Notes under the pieces: generated by a model
Database searches by the model: none
Seen by the model: the letters and a program-made list of their open reading frames with translations, nothing else
Told to the model about the DNA's origin: nothing
Assembly (NCBI GenBank): GCA_016873495.1
Contig: VGXC01000025.1
Span: 1 to 49,716, forward strand
Direction of reading: 5' to 3'
Length of the DNA stretch: 49,716 bases
Source: Nitrospira sp.
Lineage (GTDB): Bacteria > Nitrospirota > Nitrospiria > Nitrospirales > Nitrospiraceae
Part shown: positions 33,721 through 41,200 of the stretch, piece by piece
Numbering within the stretch: position 1 is the first letter of the stretch
Layout of the letters: every line of letters begins with the position of its first letter
Translations under genes and position numbers: made by a program

Positions 33721-34041
33721 CTAGGCGGGATTGGGCGCGACGAAGACCAGGACCTTCAATCGTCCGGTTGTATGGTTCAACACCCCGTGCTCTTCGCCGG
33801 CCGGCGCCATGGTCCCCTGCCCCGGCCCAAGTACCTTCGCCTCGGCGCCCACCTTAAATGTTCCCTGCCCTTCCAGCACCAGATAGACTTTGTCCTGCTC
33901 CCCGTGCACATGGCCTTTCTGTTCCTGTCCCGGTTCGAAACAGTATACGTCGCAGAAAAATCTGGCGCTTTGAAAGATATTGTTCTTCTTCAGTTTTTCA
34001 TTGTTAAACTGCTGATAATCTGAGAGATTAATGACCTGCAT
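33721..34041 (-). CDS. Small cupin-domain protein
   Basis: This 106-residue protein is a single cupin barrel. Motif 1 reads G-H-V-H-G-E-Q-D-K-V-Y-L-V-L-E-G, with His residues that could bind a metal; motif 2 reads A-P-A-G-E-E-H-G-V-L-N with a third His. Two Cys (F-F-C-D-V-Y-C) are near the N-terminus. AAGGAG lies 9 nt before the ATG. The gene overlaps the end of the sdhE/hdrB-like gene by 14 bp and is co-transcribed with it. The substrate is unknown; small cupins of this kind are dioxygenases, isomerases or sensors. Confidence 0.85.
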   Translation of the reverse strand: MQVINLSDYQQFNNEKLKKNNIFQSARFFCDVYCFEPGQEQKGHVHGEQDKVYLVLEGQGTFKVGAEAKVLGPGQGTMAPAGEEHGVLNHTTGRLKVLVFVAPNPA

Positions 34042-34960
34042 GATGCGTCACTCCTTTGCGATCCGTCAGCTGTTTTCGGCGTGACTCCGTGACCCTGGTA
34101 ATCGCATGAACCGGCACCAGATGACGCGAAACGCCCAAATCCTTTGCCGGTATCCCCATCGCCAACCCGAGCAATTGAGGTAAGTGCAAAATGGGAAGGT
34201 TCAGCTGGGCATTGACGGCCCGCCCCGCCCGGTCCTGGTAGATATCCAGGCTCATGTGGCAGAGGGGGCAGGGCGTGACCATGAAATCGGCCCCTCCCTC
34301 CTTCGCTTCTTTCATATTGGTCCCCGCCATGGCGACGGCGATGGCTTCCTGCTCCAGGATGACGGGAAACCCACAGCACTTGGTCCGACCCGCATAGGCC
34401 ACCGGTTCGCCCTTGACGGTCCGGATCACTTTCTCCAGCGAGGTGGGATTTTCCGGGTCGTCGAACCCCAGGTCCCGGGAGGGTCGCAGGATGTAGCAAC
34501 CGTAGAAAGGCGCGATCCGGAATTCGTTCAGGGGCACGCGGACTTCTTGTCCGAGACGGTGCAGCCCGACCTCGCGCACTACGATCCAGAGCAGGTGTTT
34601 GACCTGGATCGTGCCGCGGTAGATGGGACCATCGCGTTCCAAGACCCGGTTGATTCGATTCAGGAGCCCCGGTTCCTGCTTCAATCGTTTGTTCGCCGCG
34701 CCCATCACTCCCTGGCAGGTCCCGCATATGGTCATGACATCCAGGCTTAGCTGCTCGGCTTGCGCAAATGTTCTGGCGTTGAGCGCCAGCGCGACGTCCG
34801 GTTCTCCCTCCCCCACGACACCGGCGCCGCAGCAAGAGGAGGCAGCCAGTTCCTGCACTTCAATGCCCAGCCGGCCGATGATGGCCATGGTGGATTGGTA
34901 GAGTTCCGGCGTGGCGCCTTTGGCCGCGCAGCCGGGATAGAGGGCATATTTCAGGGGCAT
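34028..34960 (-). CDS. CCG-domain iron-sulfur protein, SdhE/HdrB-like
   Basis: Two cysteine-rich CCG domains are present: one with Y-P-G-C-A-A-K-G near the start and S-C-C-G-A-G at about 43, plus C-G-T-C-Q-G; the second with Y-G-C-Y, C-C-G-F-P and C-P-L-C-H. Such domains bind a non-cubane [4Fe-4S] cluster in heterodisulfide reductase subunit B and in the SdhE subunit of methylmenaquinol:fumarate reductase type enzymes. The SdhB/FrdB-like gene is 3.9 kb upstream on the same strand, which supports an SdhE role over HdrB. No membrane anchor is present. GAGG precedes the ATG by 5 nt. The cupin gene overlaps its end. Confidence 0.88.
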   Translation of the reverse strand: MPLKYALYPGCAAKGATPELYQSTMAIIGRLGIEVQELAASSCCGAGVVGEGEPDVALALNARTFAQAEQLSLDVMTICGTCQGVMGAANKRLKQEPGLLNRINRVLERDGPIYRGTIQVKHLLWIVVREVGLHRLGQEVRVPLNEFRIAPFYGCYILRPSRDLGFDDPENPTSLEKVIRTVKGEPVAYAGRTKCCGFPVILEQEAIAVAMAGTNMKEAKEGGADFMVTPCPLCHMSLDIYQDRAGRAVNAQLNLPILHLPQLLGLAMGIPAKDLGVSRHLVPVHAITRVTESRRKQLTDRKGVTHHAGH

Positions 34961-35110
34961 GCTAACCTCGTCGGATGAGAGGCGTCAAATCTAGCACAGC
35001 GATGCGCCGCTTGGCGATAGGAGAGGCCACGGCATGGGACGGCGGGACGCGCAGGCCGGAGCGGCGCTCATGGTAAGGAGCTCTTTTCTTGGGCCTGACT
35101 CCCCGACCGG

Positions 35111-35503
35111 CTAGAACATTACGCGATACTCCGGCCCGGTGCTGGTCCTGGCCACGCCATAGCCCCGCCCGCTCCACTCGAGCGCAAAGACGATCTCCAG
35201 CACCTGGTCATCCTGGCCGGTCAAGCGGGCATAGCCGTGGAATCGTCCGCTCATGTGGGCGCCGAGCAGTTCCGTCAGGTTGGCGCCGAAAAAGAGCGAT
35301 CGCTCTCCGATTGAGTCGGTGGTCAGGGTTTGGTAGGGACCGTCAAGTCGCGCGCCGGATGGCAGGGTGACTTCAATCGTTTGTCGCCAGAGGTTATGGG
35401 TGCCCGTGATGGTCGTGCCGTCGGCGGTGCCGATGAACTGGATGTGATGGGAACAAGCGGCGAGCAGCGATAGGGTCAGCGCGATGGGAAGGACTCGTGT
35501 CAT
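35111..35503 (-). CDS. Small lipoprotein, function unknown
   Basis: From the ATG at 35503 the signal is M-T-R-V-L-P-I-A-L then L-L-A-A-C, a good lipobox, leaving a mature protein of about 113 residues. It is beta-rich (I-Q-F-I-G-T-A-D-G-T-T-I-T-G, E-V-T-L-P-S-G-A-R-L-D-G, F-H-G-Y-A-R-L-T-G), suggesting a small beta-sandwich. The frame continues upstream, but the lipoprotein signal fits only this start; no clear ribosome binding site is seen. It follows the 80-aa gene by 10 bp. No family is recognised. Confidence 0.7.
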   Translation of the reverse strand: MTRVLPIALTLSLLAACSHHIQFIGTADGTTITGTHNLWRQTIEVTLPSGARLDGPYQTLTTDSIGERSLFFGANLTELLGAHMSGRFHGYARLTGQDDQVLEIVFALEWSGRGYGVARTSTGPEYRVMF

Positions 35504-35513
35504 TCGCCCGGAT

Positions 35514-35756
35514 TCAGCGAGGCATCGCGCGCCGGCGTCCTTTTTCCAACGCCCAGGGCCCCTCGAAAAGAAAATCCACGAAATCACGGGCGCCGTTGAC
35601 CGCCCGGTCTAGATTCCGATGCCCGTTTTTATAGACGCCGCGGTCGATCAGCGCCTGGCGAAATTCCCGCAAAGCCGTTTCCAACAACGGCCTGATGGGG
35701 GCCTCCCCCGCTGGTGCCAGCCGGAATCGTTCCTTGTGTGGGTGACGGATTGCCAT
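35514..35756 (-). CDS. Small hypothetical protein (80 aa)
   Basis: AGGGAGG lies about 6 nt before the ATG, a strong start signal. The protein is soluble, basic at its N-terminus (H-P-H-K-E-R-F-R-L) and mainly helical after residue 20 (L-L-E-T-A-L-R-E-F-R-Q-A-L, A-V-N-G-A-R-D-F-V-D-F-L). It lies in the minus-strand series between the WYL-like gene (29 bp) and the small lipoprotein gene (10 bp). No family is recognised. Confidence 0.65.
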   Translation of the reverse strand: MAIRHPHKERFRLAPAGEAPIRPLLETALREFRQALIDRGVYKNGHRNLDRAVNGARDFVDFLFEGPWALEKGRRRAMPR

Positions 35757-35785
35757 AGGGCCTCCCTCGATTCCCGATCAGCCTG

Positions 35786-36442
35786 TTAGTCGTCTGTCTT
35801 CAACATCCGATAGAGCCGTTTGGGCAAGCCCAGCATCGCCTCTCGCCGCGCCCATTGCTCGATTTGGTTGGAGCGATCAAAGGTTTCGTTCAATAGTTGC
35901 CAGGCCACGATCCGGCGACGGAGAAAAGTCTCGTATTTGCGCTTCGAGCAAAACCATGCCAGCAGGTTGCCGTCGATCGTTGTTTGGTAAATTTCCAGTT
36001 TGTCCTCGACCGGCGTCCTGCCTCCGTCGAGGTACTTGATCCAGACGCGGCGCTGTTCCGCCGCGGCCTTCTTAGCGGTCTGCCTGGAAAAAGGCTTGGC
36101 GCTGGGGGATGCCATCGCGGACGGGCTCGGCGGCGAAGTGGATTTCGTTCGGGTGGGGCGGACCGGTTGTTTCGCGGGCTTGATTGCGGAGGGCGGCGGG
36201 GCCGCTTTGGCCGGTTCTGGTTCGGGAGATTCCAAGTTCTTGGGGTAGAGGCTCCGCTGGTTCGATTCGGTTGCGCGGGTCGGCACGTACAGACTTAGCC
36301 GGCTGCGGATTCTTGGTCCCAGGTACGAGAGCCAAATGCGGAATGGCGAACCTTCACGAACGAGGCTGGCCAGGTAGAAAAACGCGGCATAGAGCAGAAT
36401 TAGGACGACGAGGAAGGCAATGATGAGTATCCAGGGATCCAT
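35786..36442 (-). CDS. Membrane-anchored protein with a C-terminal WYL-like domain
   Basis: Residues about 4-28 form one membrane segment (I-L-I-I-A-F-L-V-V-L-I-L-L). Residues 60-125 are a Pro-, Ala- and Ser-rich, probably disordered linker. Residues about 130-200 fit a WYL-type fold: V-W-I-K-Y-L-D-G-G-R-T, G-N-L-L-A-W-F-C-S, then F-L-R-R-R-I-V-A-W-Q-L-L-N-E-T-F. WYL domains bind nucleotides or nucleic acid ends in regulators of DNA repair and phage defence; a membrane-anchored form without helix-turn-helix is unusual. It starts 9 bp after rtcB and is very likely co-expressed with it. The WYL call is by eye. Confidence 0.7.
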   Translation of the reverse strand: MDPWILIIAFLVVLILLYAAFFYLASLVREGSPFRIWLSYLGPRIRSRLSLYVPTRATESNQRSLYPKNLESPEPEPAKAAPPPSAIKPAKQPVRPTRTKSTSPPSPSAMASPSAKPFSRQTAKKAAAEQRRVWIKYLDGGRTPVEDKLEIYQTTIDGNLLAWFCSKRKYETFLRRRIVAWQLLNETFDRSNQIEQWARREAMLGLPKRLYRMLKTDD

Positions 36443-36451
36443 ACGAATTTC

Positions 36452-37903
36452 TTACCCTTTGATGTTGCCGATCGGCCGTAATTCCGCCACTTTTTTGGTA
36501 ATTCCAGCGCGATCCACAGCCTCCACGACTTCAGAAATGTTTTTGTAGGCCAACCCCGCCTCCTCGGCTAGGCCGGACATGGAGACGGCTTTGACGATGA
36601 TCCCCCGTCGCTTCATGTCTCGCTGCACCTGCTCTCCTTTGACCGATCGCTTAGCCTGGGCGCGCGACATGGTGCGGCCTGAGCCGTGCATCGTGGAGCC
36701 GAAGGTGTGCTCCATGGCATCGGCCGTGCCGACCAGCAAGTACGAGCCGGTCTCCATCGACCCCCCGCAGATGACCGGTTGCCCCACGTGACGGTACAGT
36801 GCAGGGACCTCCGACCGTCCCGGGCCGAAGGCTCTGGTGGACCCTTTTCGGTGAACCACCAGGTCGCCCTCGGCATAGCGTTCGACCTTGGCGATGTTGT
36901 GGGCAACGTCGTAGATCACGTGCATGCCGAGCGACTCGGCCGATTGGCCGAATACGGACTGGAAGGCCTCTCGGATTTGGTGGGTAATCACCTGCCGATT
37001 GGCAAAGGCCGTATTGGCTGCGGCATTCATGGCGGAAAAATATTGCCGGCCTTCCGGCGAGCAGAACGGAGCGCAAGCCAGTTGCTGATCCTTGACCGAA
37101 ATGTCGTAGCGTCGCATGGCTTTCTCGAACACTTTGAGGAAATCGCTGGCCACCTGGTGGCCGAAGCCCCGTGAGCCGCAATGTACCATGACCAGGATCT
37201 GTTCATGGCCGGTCACGCCGAACGCGGCCGCCGTCTGCGGGTCGAAGAGCCGGTCCTGGGACGCCACCTGCACTTCCAAGTAATGGTTGCCGGAGCCCAG
37301 GGTGCCCAGTTGCGAAATGCCCCGCTGGACCGCATAGTCCGTGACATCGGCCGGGTCCGCCTCGCCGATGCAGCCTCGTTCCTCGGTGCGGTCCAAATCT
37401 TCCTGCCAGCCATAGCCCCGCTCCACACACCAGCGGGCGCCTTTGCGCATGACCTCCGCGAACTCCTGGGGGGTGACCTTCACGAAGCCGCGCGATCCGA
37501 CGCCGGCGGGGACTTTCCGGAACAGCTCGGTCATGAGCTGTTCCAGGCGGGGCTGCACCTCTGCCAAGGTCAGGTCCGTCCGGATCAGGCGCATGCCGCA
37601 GTTGATGTCGTAGCCGACGCCTCCGGGAGAGATGATGCCATCCTGCGGGTCGAAGGCGGCGACGCCTCCGATGGGGAACCCGTAGCCCCAATGACCGTCG
37701 GGCATGCAGAGGGCGTAGCGTCGGATGCCGGGCAAACAGGCGACGTTGGTGACTTGCTCGAAGACCCCGCTGTCCATGCTGTTGAGAATCGGCTCCGTGG
37801 CGTAGATTCTCGCCGGAACGAGCATGCCGGGCTTCTCGCTCGTGGGGATTTCCCAGATCTCATCGGTGACGCGGTTGACGGTGAAAGCAGTCTGCAGCTT
37901 CAT
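36452..37903 (-). CDS. rtcB: RNA-splicing ligase RtcB
   Basis: RtcB joins RNA ends with 2',3'-cyclic phosphate or 3'-phosphate to 5'-OH using GTP and Mn2+, in tRNA splicing or RNA repair. All signature blocks are present: Y-D-I-N-C-G-M-R, L-G-S-G-N-H-Y-L-E-V, H-C-G-S-R-G-F-G-H-Q, Y-D-V-A-H-N-I, H-R-K-G-S-T-R-A-F, G-S-M-E-T-G-S-Y and the guanylate-accepting His in H-G-S-G-R-T-M-S-R. The 483 residues are of normal length. An archease gene lies 546 bp upstream on the same strand, with one exported protein between, and a WYL-like membrane protein follows after 9 bp. Confidence 0.97.
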   Translation of the reverse strand: MKLQTAFTVNRVTDEIWEIPTSEKPGMLVPARIYATEPILNSMDSGVFEQVTNVACLPGIRRYALCMPDGHWGYGFPIGGVAAFDPQDGIISPGGVGYDINCGMRLIRTDLTLAEVQPRLEQLMTELFRKVPAGVGSRGFVKVTPQEFAEVMRKGARWCVERGYGWQEDLDRTEERGCIGEADPADVTDYAVQRGISQLGTLGSGNHYLEVQVASQDRLFDPQTAAAFGVTGHEQILVMVHCGSRGFGHQVASDFLKVFEKAMRRYDISVKDQQLACAPFCSPEGRQYFSAMNAAANTAFANRQVITHQIREAFQSVFGQSAESLGMHVIYDVAHNIAKVERYAEGDLVVHRKGSTRAFGPGRSEVPALYRHVGQPVICGGSMETGSYLLVGTADAMEHTFGSTMHGSGRTMSRAQAKRSVKGEQVQRDMKRRGIIVKAVSMSGLAEEAGLAYKNISEVVEAVDRAGITKKVAELRPIGNIKG

Positions 37904-37955
37904 CGGGTTCCGGGCTCACCGCGTGGCATGGCGCCGAGCAAGGGCCGTCGCGGGT

Positions 37956-38396
37956 TTACCGGCATTGGGAATATTCCTTGCCGTCAGCGGTCAGGATGGG
38001 ATAGCCGTTGGAATTTCGTTCGATCGTCAGATCGACCGAAGTCAGGGCCGGCGTGTCCGGCGGATTGGACATGAACAGCTGTCCCTGTTGGACGGCCCAT
38101 TGGCCTCCCGCGCCGTCGTCATGTTGGCCGGCGACCGACCCGGCCGGGCCGCTGGAATAGGTCTCGCCTCGACTGCCGGCCGACCAGTGGCCGTTGGCCG
38201 AAAACTGCACGCGGGTCGAATGGGAAGCCCCGCTGACTTTGTTGTAGGTGAAGGAACACCAAGCGGACGACAGCAGCAGTTGCGACAATTGCGCGCTGGG
38301 GGCGTCGGTCGGAGCCTGGGGGCCGGCCTGAACCGGATGGACCGTTGCGGCCGTGATGCCCAGAGCGCACGTGATGAGCCGGATGGCTGTCAGCAT
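37956..38396 (-). CDS. Exported protein encoded between archease and rtcB
   Basis: The start has a perfect AGGAGG 6 nt upstream; the frame beyond it has no such support. Residues 1-24 are a signal peptide ending V-Q-A. The mature part of about 122 residues is Gly/Ser-rich and beta-like, with S-S-A-W-C-S-F-T-Y-N and a terminal S-Q-C-R, so two Cys could form a disulfide. The pattern (short N-terminal helix, then W-C-S-F, F-S-A-N-G-H-W, Q-G-Q-L-F-M-S) fits small lipocalin-like exported proteins, but no family is certain. It sits 52 bp from each neighbour, between the two RNA-repair genes. Confidence 0.75.
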   Translation of the reverse strand: MLTAIRLITCALGITAATVHPVQAGPQAPTDAPSAQLSQLLLSSAWCSFTYNKVSGASHSTRVQFSANGHWSAGSRGETYSSGPAGSVAGQHDDGAGGQWAVQQGQLFMSNPPDTPALTSVDLTIERNSNGYPILTADGKEYSQCR

Positions 38397-38448
38397 GGGT
38401 GCCTCCTTGGCGTGTGCCTGTGGTTCATGGATCCCACTGCGGGGCATA

Positions 38449-38883
38449 TTATATGTCCAACACCACCCGAGCAATCCACTGGCCGGCCTCCTCCCGCACC
38501 TCGTAGAGATGCTTGGTGACCGCCTTGATGTCGGCTCTAAGCTCATGGCGTGCCGGATCGATCGGCTCACCGGACAACGAACCCTGGAAGAGCCAATCGT
38601 CATGATCCCTCGAGACGCGAGCCTGGGTCTCCCGAAACACGAGCCCTTCGGCGTCTTTCAGGTACACAATATCCGAGAGCCAGGTGAACAGCAAAGCCGC
38701 CAGGTCCCGGTCCCGGTGCTCGAAGAAGCGGGTACACCCCGGCTGCACACGGTGCGGGTCTGCAAGGGTCTCGATGATGGCCTGCCCCGCCGCGAGAAAG
38801 AGTTCGGACGGAGAGTCGCCGGTCGCTTCGAACGCCGTATCGGCCAGCGCCATATCCTCCAGAACCCGGTACCGATAGGCCAT
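38449..38883 (-). CDS. Archease, RtcB activator
   Basis: Archease speeds formation of the RtcB-GMP intermediate and allows multiple turnovers. The 144-residue protein matches the family: start Y-R-V-L-E-D-M-A-L-A-D-T-A-F-E-A, the helix S-E-L-F-L-A-A-G-Q-A-I-I-E-T-L-A-D, a central D-L-A-A-L-L-F-T-W-L-S-D-I-V-Y-L, and the end I-K-A-V-T-K-H-L-Y-E-V with W-I-A-R-V-V-L-D-I. The usual D-H-T-A-D-V at the N-terminus is E-D-M-A-L-A-D here, so one acidic metal site is altered. It lies 11 bp after the SdhB/FrdB gene and before rtcB. Confidence 0.88.
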   Translation of the reverse strand: MAYRYRVLEDMALADTAFEATGDSPSELFLAAGQAIIETLADPHRVQPGCTRFFEHRDRDLAALLFTWLSDIVYLKDAEGLVFRETQARVSRDHDDWLFQGSLSGEPIDPARHELRADIKAVTKHLYEVREEAGQWIARVVLDI

Positions 38884-38894
38884 GTGTGGTCCGC

Positions 38895-39866
38895 TCAGCT
38901 GATCCGCGTGAGGCGGCTCAACGAGTCGAAGATCGACCGAATTTGCGCGATGCCGGGGATCGGCGGCGCCAGTGGACTTGGAACTTTGCCCTTCAACAGC
39001 ATGCGGAGCCCGAGCGGCACCACGCGGAGCAGGCGGCGGAAATTGAAGCCGACCACGTGTAACGGCATGAGGGCTTCGTTCAGGCGCCCTCCCAGCCGGA
39101 TCAGGCCTATGAAGCCGGTGATGTGCCGCGCTCCCCCCGAACGGGTCAGCCCCGCCTCGATGGCCGCTCGACGCAAGCGGATGATGGCCTCCATGGGTTG
39201 GACGTCTTTCGGACAGACCTCGACGCAGAAATTACAGCGGGTACAGTCCCAGATGCCGTCCGGTTGCTCCAGGAAGCGGAGGCGCGTGTGCTTGGCGGCC
39301 ACCGGCTCGCGTGGATCGGCTAGGAACCGGTCCGCTTTGGCCAGAGCCGCCGGGCCGAGAAATCCTCGGGACACTTCGTGCGAGGTGCAGGCGGCGACGC
39401 AGGCCCCGCACATGATGCAGGCATCCACATTGTGGAACTGGTAGCGGTCCCGCGAGAGCGTCATCGGGCGGGCCGGCTGGTCCGACTGACCGTGGGGCGA
39501 TGCGGACAGCCAGGGAGTCACGGCCCGGACGTTGTCCCAGAAGGCCGTCATGTCGACGACGAGGTCTTTGATGACCGGAAAGTTACGCAGGGGGGCCACG
39601 GTGACTTGCCTGTGACGCTCGAGTTCTTTGCGGATGGACGTCCGGCAGGCCAGCTTCTCGGATCCGTTGATGTCCATCGCACAGGAACCGCAGATGGCGG
39701 AACGGCAGGAATAGCGAAGGGCCAGCGACCCGTCCTGTTCATGCTGGATCCGGATCAGGGCTTCCAGGACCGTCATGCCGCGGCCGACATCCAACCGATA
39801 GGGCTCATCGTGCGGGTGCGGGTCGGTTTCGGGATTGAACCGGGTAATCGTGAAGGTCAGGCGCAT
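38895..39866 (-). CDS. sdhB: Succinate dehydrogenase/fumarate reductase iron-sulfur subunit
   Basis: The subunit passes electrons between the flavin subunit and the quinone side. The N-terminal ferredoxin domain has the [2Fe-2S] ligands in C-R-S-A-I-C-G-S-C-A and a later L-A-C. The C-terminal domain has C-I-M-C-G-A-C-V-A-A-C and C-T-R-C-N-F-C-V-E-V-C-P for the [4Fe-4S]/[3Fe-4S] clusters. At 323 residues it is about 80 longer than a standard SdhB, with a basic C-terminal extension, as in enzymes that pair with an SdhE CCG subunit. A matching CCG protein is encoded at 34028-34960. No flavin subunit is in the window. Confidence 0.92.
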   Translation of the reverse strand: MRLTFTITRFNPETDPHPHDEPYRLDVGRGMTVLEALIRIQHEQDGSLALRYSCRSAICGSCAMDINGSEKLACRTSIRKELERHRQVTVAPLRNFPVIKDLVVDMTAFWDNVRAVTPWLSASPHGQSDQPARPMTLSRDRYQFHNVDACIMCGACVAACTSHEVSRGFLGPAALAKADRFLADPREPVAAKHTRLRFLEQPDGIWDCTRCNFCVEVCPKDVQPMEAIIRLRRAAIEAGLTRSGGARHITGFIGLIRLGGRLNEALMPLHVVGFNFRRLLRVVPLGLRMLLKGKVPSPLAPPIPGIAQIRSIFDSLSRLTRIS

Positions 39867-39876
39867 GGAAGATGGT

Positions 39877-39951
39877 TGTCAGTTTTCAGCACACAATCAA
39901 TAGTGCTATCCGAAACACTGAGGACTGACAACTGAATACTGTTGACTCAAT
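39877..39951. repeat. Inverted heptamer arrays between same-strand genes
   Basis: Units TGTCAGT and TTTCAGC (39877-39890) face five phased units (ACTGAGG, ACTGACA, ACTGAAT, ACTGTTG, ACTCAAT; 39917-39951). GTTGTCAGT (39875-39883) is the exact complement of ACTGACAAC (39924-39932), and the pairing continues imperfectly to 15 bp. The last unit contains the TGA stop (39947-39949) of the M24 peptidase gene. Confidence 0.7.
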
Positions 39952-41077
39952 CCAACTCGAACGTCTTGGGAAAGTTCGTGAGGTTTCGGCATCCGTCGCT
40001 GGTAACCAGGACCATATCCTCGATCCGGACGGCGCCCAATCCGGGATAGTACAGCCCCGGCTCGACGGTCACGACGTGGCCTTCCTGGAGGGGCGATCCG
40101 GTTTTGCTGATCCGGGGCGGCTCATGGATGTCCAGCCCCACTCCGTGGCCGGTTCCGTGGAAGTACCCCTGCATCCGCCCGTTCACCAGGCCGGTCTTAT
40201 AGCCGGCAGCCTCGAACCGTTCGCAGATGCCCTGGTGGATCTTTGCCCCGTCGGCCCCGTCCCGGACCTTGGTGATCGCTACTTCCTGGGCGTCTTTGAC
40301 GGTTTGGTACAAACGTTTTAAGTCCGGCGAGGCCTTGCCCCGGATCACGGTGCGCGACATGTCGGCAAAGTACCGGGATGAGGCGGATCGGGGGAAAACG
40401 TCGAAAATGATGCTGCGATCCGCTGGCAAAGGGCCGGACCCTTCATTGTGGGGATCGCAGGCCTGCTCGCCTCCGGCCACGATCGTGTGCTGGGCGACGC
40501 AGTCCCGTTCCATCAATCGCACGTTGATCAGTTTCTTGATCCGTTCGGAGGTCAGCGGCTCTCCGTCCAGCCAGAGTATCCCCTGCTTGATCGAGGTGCG
40601 GCATAGCGCGTCATGGGCGGCGGCTACCGCCTCTTCGGTGGCGCGCTGGGCCGCTTCGATGTGGCGGATTTCTTCGCCGGTCTTCACCACACGGCGCTCG
40701 AAAAACGGTTCTTTCTTCGTCTCGAGCCGGTAGCCCAGTTCGAGCAAACGTGCCGCATGGGCGTAAGGAAAGTTGCCTGGAACCAGGAGCCTGGTGATCC
40801 CTTCCGATTCCAGCACCGCATGCACGAGGTCGGATGAGCCGGGGCTGTCTACGCCCTTCCCGCGCACCCCGCGTTCCAACTCCGAGTAAGACAGAACCCG
40901 ATCCACCGTCGCCTGGCTGCGGGCCCGATCCATTTCGAGATCGCTCATGATCAGGATCCGTTCTCCTTTGATCTCCAGAAAGATGAACGGATCTGGCGCT
41001 ATGAAACGGGTGGCGTAAAAGAGGTTCGAATCGGATTCGCTGGCTGCGATCATGAGGGTGGCATGCTCGGCCGACAT
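39947..41077 (-). CDS. M24-family metallopeptidase, Xaa-Pro dipeptidase/aminopeptidase-like
   Basis: The C-terminal pita-bread domain carries the five metal ligands of M24 enzymes: Asp in I-F-D-V-F-P-R, Asp in Y-F-A-D-M-S-R-T, His in G-T-G-H-G-V-G-L-D-I-H-E, Glu in T-V-E-P-G-L-Y and Glu in R-I-E-D-M-V. The N-terminal creatinase-like domain (about 1-140) fits proline peptidases rather than methionine aminopeptidase. It is predicted to be cytoplasmic, cutting the bond before Pro in short peptides. At 376 residues it has normal length. It is alone on the minus strand between the heptamer array at its stop and the AsmA-like gene. Confidence 0.93.
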   Translation of the reverse strand: MSAEHATLMIAASESDSNLFYATRFIAPDPFIFLEIKGERILIMSDLEMDRARSQATVDRVLSYSELERGVRGKGVDSPGSSDLVHAVLESEGITRLLVPGNFPYAHAARLLELGYRLETKKEPFFERRVVKTGEEIRHIEAAQRATEEAVAAAHDALCRTSIKQGILWLDGEPLTSERIKKLINVRLMERDCVAQHTIVAGGEQACDPHNEGSGPLPADRSIIFDVFPRSASSRYFADMSRTVIRGKASPDLKRLYQTVKDAQEVAITKVRDGADGAKIHQGICERFEAAGYKTGLVNGRMQGYFHGTGHGVGLDIHEPPRISKTGSPLQEGHVVTVEPGLYYPGLGAVRIEDMVLVTSDGCRNLTNFPKTFELD

Positions 41078-41200
41078 GAGAACGCTCCCGCCTAGGTAAT
41101 TTCTAAAGAGTGTCTTGGGTCTGAAGAAAAACCCGTAGACAATTTAATGCTATCATGGGGATCGAGGAGGGTCAACCGTGGGAGGCAACAGGAGACACGA

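Noticed and set aside
34962-35177. 71-codon frame upstream of the CCG-domain gene
   Set aside because: Arg-rich composition of a non-coding GC-rich region, no start signal.
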